Positions 9,618-21,122 of a DNA stretch of 64,000 nucleotides are shown here, one piece after another. Source of the stretch: Cochliopodium minus. Lineage: Eukaryota; Discosea; Himatismenida; Cochliopodiidae. The stretch covers positions 347,538 to 411,537 of the forward strand of contig JAMYWO010000001.1 in the NCBI GenBank assembly GCA_024220525.1, in the 5' to 3' direction. The notes beneath the pieces are model-generated. The model was given only the letters and a program-made list of their open reading frames with translations, ran no database searches and was not told the DNA's origin. Each line of letters opens with the position of its first letter. Position 1 is the first letter of the stretch. The translations under genes and the position numbers were made by a program.

Positions 9618-10700
9618 CTAAAGCAAGTCATCGTAAGGAGACAGTTGTCTTTTCTTTGTTTGAACAGTTTTGGGCAACACAAGGTCCATCAACTTGGAAG
9701 CACAAATAAAACATCCAATCAAACAACCGATAGGACGAGGTAACTTTATTCTCTTTGCATGTATCAAGAAACATATGATATCTTCAAAGTTTTTTTTAAA
9801 ATTTAAATAATAAAATAATGTTAAAATACAAGTTTTTTTTGTTTAAAATACCAGGAGTAGAATGATCGTGTTTGATGTATTTTTTCCCAAAAAACTTCTT
9901 TTTAAACTCTGAATGTTCTTCTAATGTCTTGAACTGAACAGGGTGAAAAGAAGAAGTGTGCTGAGAACCAGGATTAGAAATTCTAAACTTATCAACAATA
10001 GAAACGTAATCGTTGTAGTTTTTTTCAATGTTCAAAACTCTAGAAACGTACAAAAACTTGGAGATTTCTTTGATGTTCTCATATTCTTCCATCTCCCACT
10101 TGCTCAGTGACAAGTCAGAAAACTGTTTCGCTCTATCTAGCTTTGGAAAGAGGTGTTGTTTCTTGTAGAAGTATTTATTGAGGTTGTAGGCTCCGGATTC
10201 TATTCTAAATAAATATTTTGCTCTTTGAATGAATTCTTCTTTGGGAATTACTTTTCCGTTGGCGATACAATAACCGTCTTTTTCCTTTTAATTAGTTTGA
10301 ATTTTGAAAAATGCATTTAATAAATAAAATTGGAAGGAAAATAAAAATAAAATTTATTGTTTGAAATTAATAACAAGATTTTAAGATTTAATAAGATATA
10401 ATTTAAATTTTTATTTATTATTTTTTGAAATAAATTTTTCACCAAGTAAATAATTGAAATAAATTTGGTGAAAAATAGAATATATTTTAAAAAAAAATAT
10501 TACATCTCTAATTAAAGCGAAAAAATTGAGTCGAAACAATTTTTCTTCATTATTCAAGAGATTATCATGAACAAATGAAAGTTCAATACTGTAGTCATTG
10601 AAGAAGACTTGATCCGATTGTGTAGGAAGAATGTCTCTTCGAAAATTGTATTTGCAACAAACTTCCAGGTCGAGTTTGTTCACGTAAACTGGTCGAAAAC
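9618..10700 (-). CDS. Unrecognised protein, three exons visible, start unresolved
   Basis: Exons read on the minus strand as 10700-10504, 10284-9852 and 9781-9618, with GT-AG borders and matching phases. The first visible exon opens with a splice acceptor, so a further 5' exon with the start lies somewhere in 10700-10930, but I could not fix it. The product (>260 residues) is soluble and charged, with two hydrophobic stretches near the C-terminus (IICFLIHA and a Cys-rich CLIGCFICASKLM) followed by a basic tail ending SPYDDLL. I recognise no family. It is transcribed in the same direction as the NTase-like gene just upstream. Confidence 0.6.
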
Positions 10701-10934
10701 CTATTAAACAAATATGAGAAGATAAATTTAATTTTTAGAAACATCAATTTTCAAAAATTAATTTTTAATTTTATTTTGTTATTTTAATTTAGAAAATATT
10801 TCAATGGACATGTCCAAAATTTACAAATATGTATGGATATAAAATATTTTAAATTGCAAAATTTTGAACATCTAATATTTATTTTCAATAAGACTTATAT
10901 TATATGTATAAGAAAAATATCTTGGAAAATATTC

Positions 10935-11693
10935 TCAACCTTTTTTTTGGTATTTGTTGATTCTCCTTACAAATGAAGAGCTATAAGAATTGAAATTGAT
11001 AGGATTGATATGATTGGATATGCTTGCAAATGCACCCACTGTGCAAAATATCTCCAAGTCGCCATCCATGTAGAATTTGGAAGGTTCAAGATCAAAACCC
11101 CCTATCACCTGCTCAGGAGAAGAATAGATTCTCTTGATGATCTGTATTTTGGGTTGTTTGATAGTAGTATAGCTGTTTATCGTCTCTATCATTCCATCTG
11201 ATTGAATTTTTGGCCTCTCACCTATGCAGAAGAGATCATAATCCTTGGGTCTTTTCCCATAAATCAAATCGCTAATGGATCCTCCCGCCAATATCATCTT
11301 CCCATCGTTTATCATCAGATATTCGATCACTTCTGTTGGAATTACCATTTGGGAGTACACATTCTCCAATAGTATTGTTTTGAACTCATAATTATTTCCA
11401 TCCCTTTCTAATTTTCCTATCTTCATCAAAGGCCAATACATCGATCTCCTTGAGAATTCTTGTAATAAAATGCAGAGATCTGTAATTTCTATTTCTCCAT
11501 CTCCCCCATTATAATACTTTGCTGTCGTCTTGTTATCAAGAAATTGATTGATGAAATCCTCACCTAGGTTCTGAATGTCATCGAATATCTCGATTTCTTC
11601 ATTATAATTTTGATTTGGAGGAATTTTTCGAGGAGGATGGAAAACAAAATTATTGTTGGTGAATTTTCTTGCTGTTTGTTTTGTTCTTGCCAT
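10935..11693 (-). CDS. Nucleotidyltransferase-fold-like protein with a histone H3 tail-like N-terminus
   Basis: Intronless, 252 residues from the first ATG. The N-terminus is MARTKQTARKF: after Met removal, residues 1-9 are identical to canonical histone H3 (ARTKQTARK), and the similarity runs on loosely (T at 11; a PRK at about 20, where H3 has one near 16-18). Nothing after that is histone-like. Residues about 130-250 resemble the nucleotidyltransferase-like family found beside ankyrin repeats in protists and large DNA viruses: LAGGSISDLIYG, a KDYDLF acidic pair typical of the NTase G-G/D-x-D site, a KRIY-SPEQVIGGFDL block and a C-terminal RRINKYQKKG. The protein stops just after this last motif, where relatives often continue. 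Activity is unknown. The H3-like tail could be bound or modified by H3K4/K9 writers and readers; that is inference. Confidence 0.7.
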   Translation of the reverse strand: MARTKQTARKFTNNNFVFHPPRKIPPNQNYNEEIEIFDDIQNLGEDFINQFLDNKTTAKYYNGGDGEIEITDLCILLQEFSRRSMYWPLMKIGKLERDGNNYEFKTILLENVYSQMVIPTEVIEYLMINDGKMILAGGSISDLIYGKRPKDYDLFCIGERPKIQSDGMIETINSYTTIKQPKIQIIKRIYSSPEQVIGGFDLEPSKFYMDGDLEIFCTVGAFASISNHINPINFNSYSSSFVRRINKYQKKG

Positions 11694-11831
11694 TTCCAAT
11701 TTTTTTTTTTTATATTATAATATTCAAAGAATAAACAAAAAAAGTTTTCCAAGAAAAGTTTGTTGAATGATTAAAGTTTTTTTTTGAAGTACATACAAAA
11801 TGAAAAATGTTCTATTTGGAATTTCAAAAAG

Positions 11832-13751
11832 TCAATATTTTGCAACAGACTTGCCAATTTTATTAACGTCAAATAAGTCAATGAATCCACGATCAATTTT
11901 GTCTTTGAGGATCCATACAAGGCCATTATAAAAGCTGGTGAATTTGTATCTGCTGATCGCCCTTTGATCACCCGTCATTAGCAACGAAAGAAATGATTTT
12001 TGGGGTTCATATACTTCCAATTTGGATCCTTTCAAAAAAGAAAGGATGTTTTGTGTTATTACTGGTCCCTCTCTAAAAAATAACAAAAATAATAATTTCG
12101 CTTATCAAAAATGAAAACTATTGGAATAGTAAAAAATTAAAAAATTAAAAAAATAAAAAAATAATAATTTAAAAACAAGTTATTACCTCACTGCATAAAC
12201 ACCAGCCTTTGGAACCCATTCTTTCCCTTTAATGGTGATACAATCTCCCCCACCAAAAATAGTGGGATCATCTAAACTTTGTAACATCGTATTCACTAAC
12301 ATAAATCCTATTAAAAAAATTGAAAAAATTAATTAAAATTGAATAAAAAATAATTAAATGAAAATTAAATTAAAAACCTTTTTCGCACAAAGAAAGCCCT
12401 AATTCTCCCAATACCTTGTGTGGGGAAGCACCAGTGGCCCATACAAGCAGATCAAAATAAAGCTCTTCGTTATTGCTTAAAACAATTTTATTTTTTCCAA
12501 TCTAAATAAAATTAAATGAAAAAAAATAATAATGGCATAAAAATGAAAAAATAATTTAAAAAATACCTTGATACAACTTTGATTACTAATCCTCCTTATT
12601 TTCCTTTCTTCCACCGCCTTTTTGACGTTGTTGGAGAAAGAAAGGCCCATATCTTCAAGGGGGTTTAGGTTGTGGTCGATGATGGAGCAATCAACTTTGC
12701 CTGTGTAGTGCTTCAATCTCTCCAAGAACCCAAAACACAACTCATATCCTATTTGACGAAAAAAAAAATTTTAAAAAAAAAAATAAAATAAAAATTTTGA
12801 AAATTTTAAAAAAATAATATTAAGATAGAAATTCTAAATAAAAATTATGGAAATATTTAAAATGAAGAAATTAATCAAGAAAAAACTATAAAAGTACCAG
12901 AAACACCACCTCCCACTACAATCACTTTGGGATCTTGTTCAAAATTTTTGTGTTGAGACTCCCATTCTTCTACCTTGTTCAGCAACTCAGAGATGGGACG
13001 GGTGCTCAACGAAAACTCTTTCACCCCTTCTATCACTGACCCCTAACGGTTAAAAAAAAATGGAAATTTAAAAAAAAAATTAAAAATTTTTTTTTTTTAA
13101 CTGAAGTCGTTGATCCAATATTCATGGATAGGATGTTGTATGAGATTCTCCTTCCATCCTCCAGGATCACTTCCTTTTTGTGTTTGTCCAACCCCACCAT
13201 CTTTCCCTTGATCCACGTAGCCTTGCACCATTCCGTCAACTCTGGCAAGTTTATCCTTTTGAAAATCAATTTTAATAAAATTTTAAACATGACAGGTTTA
13301 ATTACTAAAGTTTATTGGTTTTGATCAGTAATTTATTATATTTTGAAAATATCTCGTTAAAATCCATTTTTTATAGTACCATATTTGATTTTGTTGATAC
13401 AATTTTGCAACACATCCAGGCAACATTCCACTGTAATAGGCCTTCTCGTTGTCAGAGATGAGATATAGCTCAGCATTCTCCTTTGGGGAGAGCTGCAGCG
13501 AGAGATTCTTCAATACTTGGATGTTGGAGTGTCCGCCTCCCACCAAAAGAATTCTCCTTTTATTGTTTAAAGGTATATCTCCCTAAATATATCATGAATA
13601 TTATCAGATTTGGATCCCATTTGATCAATTAAAAATAGTTAATTTTCTCAACAAAAAAAAAAAAATTTTGAACCATTTTTTGAGATTGGATCGTATTATT
13701 TTCAATTGATTCTTGATCTCCATTCTTATATTTTTCGAGATCATTGAGCAT
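11832..13751 (-). CDS. FAD/NAD(P)-dependent pyridine nucleotide-disulfide oxidoreductase (SelD-associated/NDH-2-like)
   Basis: About eight exons on the minus strand join in consistent phase. Features in order: FAD-binding RRILLVGGGHSN, SDNEKAYYSGMLPG (a hallmark of the flavoprotein often fused to selenide water dikinase), SYNILSMNIGS, NAD-binding KVIVVGGGVSGYEL, FDLLVWATGASP, TIFGGGDC, PKAGVYAVREGPVITQNI and a C-terminal YEPQKSFLSLLMTGD with W-x-LKDKIDR. All are conserved in that family of NADH-dehydrogenase-like flavoproteins; no SelD domain is present. The likely role is NAD(P)H oxidation with an unknown acceptor, possibly mitochondrial. The start at 13751 (MLNDLEKY) depends on a weak GTTCAA donor; a later start is possible. 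Its start lies 62 bp from the divergent Nudix gene. Confidence 0.82.
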
Positions 13752-13813
13752 TTTTGGTATCTCTTTTCATCAATTTTTTTAAATAAAAAAAAAAAGTTTG
13801 ATAATTAACAAAA
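13752..13813. promoter_or_regulatory. 62-bp divergent promoter
   Basis: Only 62 bp separate the inferred start of the flavoprotein (minus) from the Nudix start (plus). The segment is nearly all A/T with poly-T and poly-A tracts. Both promoters and 5' UTRs must be packed here or overlap the coding exons. Confidence 0.45.
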
Positions 13814-14588
13814 ATGGTTGGTGGAGGTATATTGGCATATTATGTTGATAAAAAAGGAAAAAATCATTTCCTACTTCAACAGACCTATTCTGGGAGAAAA
13901 GTGGGACATCTTATTGATCTTGGTGGACAAGTAAATGAAAATGAATCACAAGAGGATGGGGCAATAAGGGAATTCTTTGAAGAAGGAGGAAAATTGGTTT
14001 TCAAATTAGAAGAAATCAAAAAATATTTCGATATTTCTCAGACATTCAACAAAGAATTTTATGCAGAGAGGAATAAGAAAGAGTGGAAATTGTATTTTGT
14101 AAGATTTCCCAAATTTGATCTTGCTCCTTTGAATAATTTCAAACCACCAGAAGGATCAAAGAAGAGGGTAAATATAAAAAAAAAAAGGCCAAATATCAAC
14201 ATTTAAAACAAGAAAAAAATTATAACGATAATTCACTTAAAATCTTTTTGAGAATAAATTCATATAAAACGATTGCTGTCATAAAAAGCATAAATTGATC
14301 TTTATTCAAAATATTTTGCAGGAATTCTTTTGGATAAGTGAAAAGAAATTGTTGGAAGCTTGGAAGAGAAAAAAAGAAGAAAAGAAGAAGCAAAAACACA
14401 AGAAATCAAAAGAAGAGAAAGACAAGGATCACAAAAAAAAAGAGAAAGATGAAGAAAATTTAGACTTGGTCACCCCTGGAGTTCCTCCTAAGCTTGTATG
14501 GAACAGACTTTCCCAAATGCCCTTGAAAAAGAAACTCAAAATGTTGAACAAACATTCCCTGTCATCTCCAGAGTTTGAGGACAAATAA
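13814..14588 (+). CDS. Nudix hydrolase-domain protein with basic C-terminus
   Basis: Two exons (13814-14167, 14322-14588) give 206 residues. The Nudix box is intact: G-x5-E-x7-R-E-x-x-E-E-x-G, seen as GGQVNENESQ then DGAIREFFEEGG, inside an alpha/beta domain beginning MVGGGILAYYVDKKGK. Nudix enzymes hydrolyse nucleoside diphosphates linked to another group; the substrate cannot be predicted. The second exon adds a Lys/Glu-rich helical stretch (KRKKEEKKKQKHKKSKEEK), probably a nucleic-acid-binding or nuclear-targeting extension, then a short tail with VPPKLVWNRLSQMP. The start fits the AACAAAAATGG context. Confidence 0.82.
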
Positions 14589-15098
14589 TATTACTTGTTT
14601 ATACTTTTTTTTTTTTTGAGAAGAATTCTTGTGTAAAAATTTGAAAAATAAAAAACTTTGAAACAAAGCTTTTCTATTTTTATTAAAATAAAGTTTATTA
14701 AAAAGCTCGATCGCTTGAAGATGAATACTTTAAGAATATGAATCCATTCAGAAATGGATGTTCTCAAATTGAGCTTTAAAACCAGAGTTACCTCAATGGG
14801 GTCTCACTTGGTATCTTCACAAATTTTTAGAGGTTCTTTCTTCATATGTCGAACAATGTGCATTCGTATAACACTGAAGGTTGAGTAGAAGTGAGTTGAT
14901 TGATTGGTTAGGCCTCTTGTTCTTCAATAATATTTTGTGTCAATTTGGATTATCATTTATATATTCCTCAAAAAAATTATCCTTTAATAAAAGACAATAA
15001 TATTTGTGTTCAAATACTTTTTTATTTATTTTAAAATTAGGTTAATAGATAAAGAAGATAAAATGAAAAGAAAGAGAGAAGGAATCAAAACTAAACTA
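14589..15098. other. 510-bp intergenic segment with an inverted repeat
   Basis: No convincing ORF on either strand. The part at about 14695-14900 is less AT-rich than ordinary spacer. It holds an outer inverted repeat (AAAGCTC near 14702, GAGCTTT near 14770) enclosing a perfect 7-bp hairpin (ATCCATT / AATGGAT, about 14740-14757). This could be an unannotated structured RNA or an old exon. No tRNA, snRNA or snoRNA signature is secure. Confidence 0.3.
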
Positions 15099-15208
15099 TC
15101 ACTTCTTGGATGTGGGTAATTGAGTTGCAGGTGTTTTATTTGGAGTGGATGGAACAGTAGTTGGCGCAGTAGATGGTAAGGTTGTAGGAATCGAACAACT
15201 TCCTTTTC
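15099..15208 (-). CDS. Orphan Thr/Pro-rich exon
   Basis: Minus-strand exon of 37 codons after a plausible TTTAAG acceptor. It encodes GKGSCS followed by a Thr/Pro/Ser-rich tail (IPTTLPSTAPTTVPS) ending in TSKK and a stop. Such stretches are typical O-glycosylated ends of secreted proteins. I found no upstream exon between here and the CobW gene at 15399, so it may be the last piece of a decayed gene. Low certainty. Confidence 0.25.
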
Positions 15209-15398
15209 CTTAAATATTTTTTTACTTTAACAAGAGATTGACTAAAATCCTCAAACGCGAAATGTATACTACACTCCTATTTTACCAACATACTAAAACA
15301 TGATGCTATCAATGCTGTATATTTTTTAATTATGAATAAACTTCTTTTATACAGATTATATTTGGTTTGTTAGTTTAAAAATAAAAAAAAAAGAGTAA

Positions 15399-18354
15399 AT
15401 GAACAATTCAATAGATTTTAGTGAAGTCCCAAAAACAAGAGCATTAAAAGAACATCTCGATGATTTGCTCGATTCTTTGATAGAATTAGATGCAATCACC
15501 ATCCCCTCCGAGACTCTCGTGGAAACAGAGAATATCTGGGATTTAGAAGAAGTCAAAAATGCATCTCTAAAGATTCAAGAGAAGATAGTTGCTTTGTACA
15601 AATTGGCAGCACTTAAAAATGAAAAAGATGAACAAGAATTATGTTACAAGGCTTCACTAAACATGAAAGAGTTGGTCAATGGTAAAAATAAAACAGATAA
15701 ATAAAAGGATATAGTAAGAGATATTTCATAAAATAAATGAGTGAGTAATTTGAAGTTGTCCTTAAAAAAAAAAAATTAATCACACTATAAATTTGGAATT
15801 AATATAATACGCATTTTTTTATCACAGCACATGAATTGGTATAATCTTCCCCGCAATTTAAGCAATAATAAATGAATATATTTTTATACTATAATTATTT
15901 ATTAATTATTAATTATTACAAAGAATCTATTTTCAAAAATTTCTTATATCTTTTTCACAAAAGCTGTCAACTACGCTAGAACAGAATGGGAAAACGTGGT
16001 GACGGGGAACGAACCAGAGGAGGATCCAAACGTGATGGTAGTAAAAGCCATTGACTTTCTCGAAGAGTACTCCATCCCAAAGATCTTGCGTACTGCTTAT
16101 CACATCGAGTTGAGCGAGATTTACAAAGAAGACGAAAAGATTCCTGTCACCATTTTGACTGGGTAAAAATCCACAAAAAAAAAAAAAATTTTAAATTTAT
16201 CTTGGATTTAGTTTTAAAATAAAAACCCTTTCACTTCTACTTAATTATTTGATTCATTTTTTTTATTCATTTTGTACATAATAACGACTTTAAAAGAAAT
16301 TATAATTTTTTTAAAGTATGTTTGTTTTTAATTAAAAACTAGATTATTAGGTTTTTTTTTATTTAAATACTATTCAAAAAAAGGAAAATTTAATTTTTGT
16401 TTTTTTTTTTTTTTACTACATTAACATTTTTTTTTTTTACTCAAAATAGATTTCTCGGAGCAGGTAAAACTACTTTATTGAACTACATTCTCAAAGAGAA
16501 CCACGGCTTGAAAATTTGCGTCATCGAAAACGAGTATGGTGAACAATCCATCGACGATGATTTGTTGAAGAATAACTCCAACGAGAGCGTCAAAACTGAT
16601 GAGATCATCGAAACTATGAATGGTTGCATCTGTTGCACAGTAAATCTAATTTTTTAATTCTCAATTTGTACATATTGATTTATTTTTTTCATTATTTTAA
16701 TTATTTTTTAATTTTTTTTTTATATTTCTTAAATTTTTGTTGTAATTTTTTTAATTTTTTTATTTTTTATTTTTTATATCACCTCGTTTTTTTAGATCCG
16801 AAAAGATTTGATAGAAGTCATCAACAGACTCTTGAAAGAGAAGAAAGGAAAGTTCAACCACATCATCATTGAATCCACTGGTAAATTCAAAAAAAAAAAC
16901 AAAAAAAAAAAAAAAATATTACAAAATAAAAAATAAAAATATTACAAAATAAAAAATAAATAATAAAATAAAATCAAATAATTTTTAAAAGGTGTCGCAG
17001 ATCCTGGTCCAATTATCTCTTCTTTCTATACTGATATGGTGATATAATCTTTTTTTAATTTTTTTAATTAGAAAATAAGTTTAATTATTATTATTTTCTA
17101 ATTAAAAACTTATTTTTTCTTTGTTAATTTATATTAAAAAAAAAAAAGACCCTTTCCATGCAATGCAGAATTGGTAAACTTTTATCTTATTCTTAATTTA
17201 TTTTATTTATTTCATTATTTTTGTCATTTTTTTCATTTTATTTTTTCCTTTTTTATTTTTTATTTTCATTATAGATTCTGTGGTTACACTTGTCGATGCA
17301 TACCACATCGACGAGCAAATATCAAGAGGGGATAACTCCACCATCGAGCAAATCGCATTCGCAGACAAAATCGTGCTCAACAAGGTATTAAAAAATACTT
17401 TAAATAATCAATTTAATAATTTTAATTAAAAAAAAAAAAATCAAAATATTCTTCCTTTATAAAAATAATAAAACCTTTAAAAAAAAAAATTTTTTTTGAA
17501 AAATTAATATTTTTTAATAGGTGGACTTACTTGAAAGAAAGACAGAGGAGAAGGACGAACTCAAGAAAAAAGAGTTTGTCAGTTTGGAGATAGAGCGTTT
17601 ATCTCACAAAATCAACAAAATTAATAAGACTGCCAAAGTGCTTCAATCTTCTTATTCCAAGGTCCCTTTGGAAGAGATTTTGAACGTCAATGGGTTTGAG
17701 TTGGACAAGGTGAAAAAAATTTTACATTTTTTAATTTTTATTAAAATCTTTTTTCATTTTTTATTTTTTATTTTATCTTCATTTTAAAAAAAAAGGTTTT
17801 GGAACTTGACGAAAAGATCTTCGAGAAGGCAGAGAAGGAGCACAAGCACAAGAAAGACCACGATCATGACAAAGATCATAAACACAAGCACAAACATCAA
17901 AAGGGAGACAAGGTTGGAACTGTTTGTTTTTCCGTTGAAGGTTTCAACATTTTTTTGAAAAAAACCACATATAAATTATTTTTGAAAAATGTTGCTTATA
18001 TTTAAAAATTTTTGATTAAATTAGGACAAGAAGCTGATTTTTCTTTGTTGAGGGAGTGGTTGCAAGAAACTTTAAAGACTCATGGAAAAGATATGTTCCG
18101 TGCCAAAGGGTATATTTATTTTTTAATAACCTTTCTTTTTCATTTAAATTTATTCTTTAAAAATTGTTAGTATTTTTGCAATAAAAGACAACCCAAACAA
18201 GATTGCCATCCAAAGCACTCACGAGATTTGTGACTTAAACCCTATTGGTTTATGGAAGGAGGGTGAAAAAAAGGTTTCAAAGTTTGTGGTGATAGGAAGA
18301 AACATTAAACAGATTGCCCTTATCGAAGAAGATTTTAAGAAATGCTTCAATTGA
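15399..18354 (+). CDS. CobW/COG0523-family zinc-regulated GTPase metallochaperone (ZNG1-like)
   Basis: Eleven exons (15399-15681, 15964-16162, 16450-16639, 16796-16880, 16992-17038, 17149-17173, 17275-17384, 17521-17709, 17796-17940, 18025-18109, 18171-18354) sum to 513 codons in frame. The GTPase core shows Walker [20 protein letters not shown], the metal-binding CICCT (C-x-C-C), [18 protein letters not shown] and the base-specifying LNKVDLL. A His-rich loop ([14 protein letters not shown]) precedes the CobW C-terminal domain (GTVCFSVEG ... [10 protein letters not shown]). The family passes zinc to client enzymes such as methionine aminopeptidase. About 150 residues precede the P-loop. The first exon is an Asp/Glu-rich helical region joined through a 282-nt intron; that join is the least certain. 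One exon is only 25 nt. Confidence 0.88.
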
Positions 18355-18431
18355 TTCAAAAATTAAATAAAAATTATAATTTCAATAAAAAAAAACTATC
18401 AGCGAGAAATTTTTTTAACACTCTTTTCCTT

Positions 18432-18651
18432 TTAATTGATTTCAGAAATATCCTCATTCAACAAACTATTTGAAGGAATGTAGTCAAAAGCAGACTTTCT
18501 TCTTTTGTAGCAAATGTAAGTGATCCCCATCAACAAAACGAGAAGGGAAGCGCCGCCAAAACTTGCCATGATGATGATTATGGTGGGTGTGAAAAATGGA
18601 GTTTTAGGATCTGGAGGGTGATCAGGGCATTCAGCAATCTAAAGGAAAAAT

Positions 18652-18682
<31 letters not shown>

Positions 18683-20916
18683 AAAAAAAAAAAAAATAAA
18701 TGAGTACTTTAGTATTATTGCTATTGACTTCACATTTGGTCCAGTTAGGGTAAGGACTGCAGTAAAGATCAGAGCCGTTGTTGGCGGCCTTGTTGTTTTC
18801 GATGGTGGTGGTGGAAGAGATGAAAATGGCAGAGTCTGCACAGAAAAATCCTCCTCCATTGTTAGATGCGCTGTTGTTGGAGATGACTCCTTGGTTGATT
18901 GTAAATTTCGCACTGTGACAAAAACAAATTAAAAAATTAAAAAATAAATATCAAAAAAAAAAAAAAGAAAGAATAAAATAAAAATGGTTTTTAATTTACC
19001 TGTAAATCAAGTAAATTCCTCCGCCTTAATTAAAAAATTTTTTTAGAAAAAAATAAATAATTTTTTTTTTTAAACCCAAATAAGCATTATTGTTGAGAAT
19101 TTTGGAAGAAGTGACGACAGTGGTGGATTGGGACAAAGATGCCAAGAATCCACCATTATTGGAGGCAGAGTTATGCACAATGTCACAGTCAGCAACTAGG
19201 AAAAGAAAAAATGAAATAAATAAAATAAAAATAAAAATAAAAAAAATGAAAAAATGAAAAAAAAAAAAGTAAAAAAAATGAAAAAAAAAAAAAAAAATTA
19301 TAGAAAATTATAGAAAATTAAAGAAAGAAAAATAAATATGAAAGCTTACTTTGAATGTAAGTGTTGAACCCAGAGTACATTGCTCCTCCATTACCTGCGT
19401 TGTTATAAGAGATGGTGGAAGTGGTCAAGTATAAAGAAGAACCAGGTGTTCTACCCAAGAAAAAACCACCTTTAAATGATAGAAGATAAAAAAAAATAAA
19501 AAATAAAAAAAATAAAAATTATTGTCAAACCTATTTCAGCTAAATTTTTTTGAAAAAAAAAAAAGTAATAAACAATTAAATTTTTTGAGAAATTTTTGTA
19601 CCATTATTTCCAAACCCAATAGAATTTCTTACAATAAAGCTAGCTATTTTCAGAATGAAGAAAAATAAAAAAAAAAACGAAAAATTAAAAAAAAAAGAAC
19701 CAGAGAAAGAATAAAGAGCTCCTCCTTCTGCAAACCCACAATTGAACTTGAAGGTATTGTTGACAATAGAAAGAGAGTTCGCTGTTTAAAAAAAAAGATT
19801 TTTTGAAAGAAACGAACAAACAAAAAAATTTTAAAAAAAATTTATCAATTGTAACAAAAAAAAAAAATATAAAAAAAAATTTGTACCACTTGCAGCAATA
19901 GCACCTAAAAATTATAAAATCAAAAAAAAATATGGGAGGATTTTTTTCAAATATGGGAGGATTTTTTACCTCCATAAGTTGCAGTGTTGTTCAAAAATTT
20001 GCTGTCTACCAAGGAGGCTGCAGAAGATAGTGACAAGGCTCCTCCAACTCTCGCCCTGTTGAGTATGAATGAACAGTTTGACATGGACAAGGAGCCTTTT
20101 GTTAAGATAAGATAGGAATGAATATGAAGAAATTGAATATATAAAATGATAATTTTCAAAAAAAAATGCTTCAATCAAAGTAAATATTTAATTTTATAAA
20201 TAAAATTAAATATAAATTCAATTTATTTGAATAATTTGATTATTTCTCTTTTATTTTATAATATTTTTTTTTACCTATATTGATCTTTGCTGCTCCTCCA
20301 TCATTCGAGGAATACATCTGGTTGAAATTGGAATTTGTCAAGAAAAAATTGGTGGCATTGGCATTGATCGCTGCGCCATTCACAGCAGTATTCTTCCAGA
20401 AGAGAGAATTGTTGATAGTGACATCTGATTTTCCCCTATTATCAAATCTCAATATGCTCTCCTTCCAATTTTGGAAGATGAGACCTTCTATGTTGATTGT
20501 GATGGTAGTATTGGCCATCGTGTTATTGAAGAGGATGAAAGAATCATTTGAGATAGAGCCCATATCATCTATTATCACAGATCCATATCCTTTATCTGCT
20601 TGAATGTTCAATGATAGATCATTCACCTGGAGATTTCTGTTTCCCCTCCCATTGTAGGTACCTGCCAATAGCACTATTGTATCTCCTGAATTGGCATATA
20701 ACAATGCATTTGCTATTGTTTTGCATGGTTCATCTATTGTGCAGAAGGTATTGTTCACTTGTGTTGGATTGACATAATAACCTTTTTATTAATGTTCATT
20801 GATTTGTCAAAAATTTGAAATTATATTTAAAAAAAAAATTTGAAAATTTAGAAGGTACTTTTGCATTCGACGAATATAACAATACATAGCAAAAATATGG
20901 TCAAATATTTTTTCAT
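18432..20916 (-). CDS. Type I membrane protein with Pmp-like parallel beta-helix repeats
   Basis: Many small exons on the minus strand. Exon 1 (20916-20859) encodes a signal peptide, MKKYLTIFLLCIVIFVEC. Next comes YYVNP followed by CTIDEPCKTIANALLYANSG and DTIVLLAGTY, the usual start of extracellular right-handed beta-helix proteins. The body repeats short units with Gly-Gly-Gly/Ala turns and Asn-rich ladders (NNGGGFFC, GGGIYLIYS, RVGGALSLSS), as in chlamydial polymorphic membrane proteins and amoebal relatives. The last exon has one transmembrane helix (ASFGGASLLVLLMGITYI), a stop-transfer CYKRRK and a 30-residue cytoplasmic tail. Probably a cell-surface adhesion or recognition protein; this is family-level inference. 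I did not verify every exon border between 19000 and 20230. Confidence 0.75.
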
Positions 20917-21122
20917 TTTTTTTTTAATTTAATTTTAAATTTTAAATTTAAACTTTGATTTATTCAAAAGCTTTTAATTTCTACCCCAAAAATAGGTGAT
21001 ACTAAAGTATCTGCCCAAATTAAGTATTGAATCGTCTTTTAATATTCATTGAAAAATCTATTTTTAAAAAGATAAAGAATTTAAAAAAAAAATTGAGAAG
21101 AATTTTCTTTGTGTAAAAGTTA
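20917..21122. promoter_or_regulatory. 206-bp divergent promoter region
   Basis: Lies between the starts of the Pmp-like gene (minus) and APH-1 (plus). A/T-rich with poly-T next to the Pmp-like start; no distinct element recognised. Confidence 0.4.
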
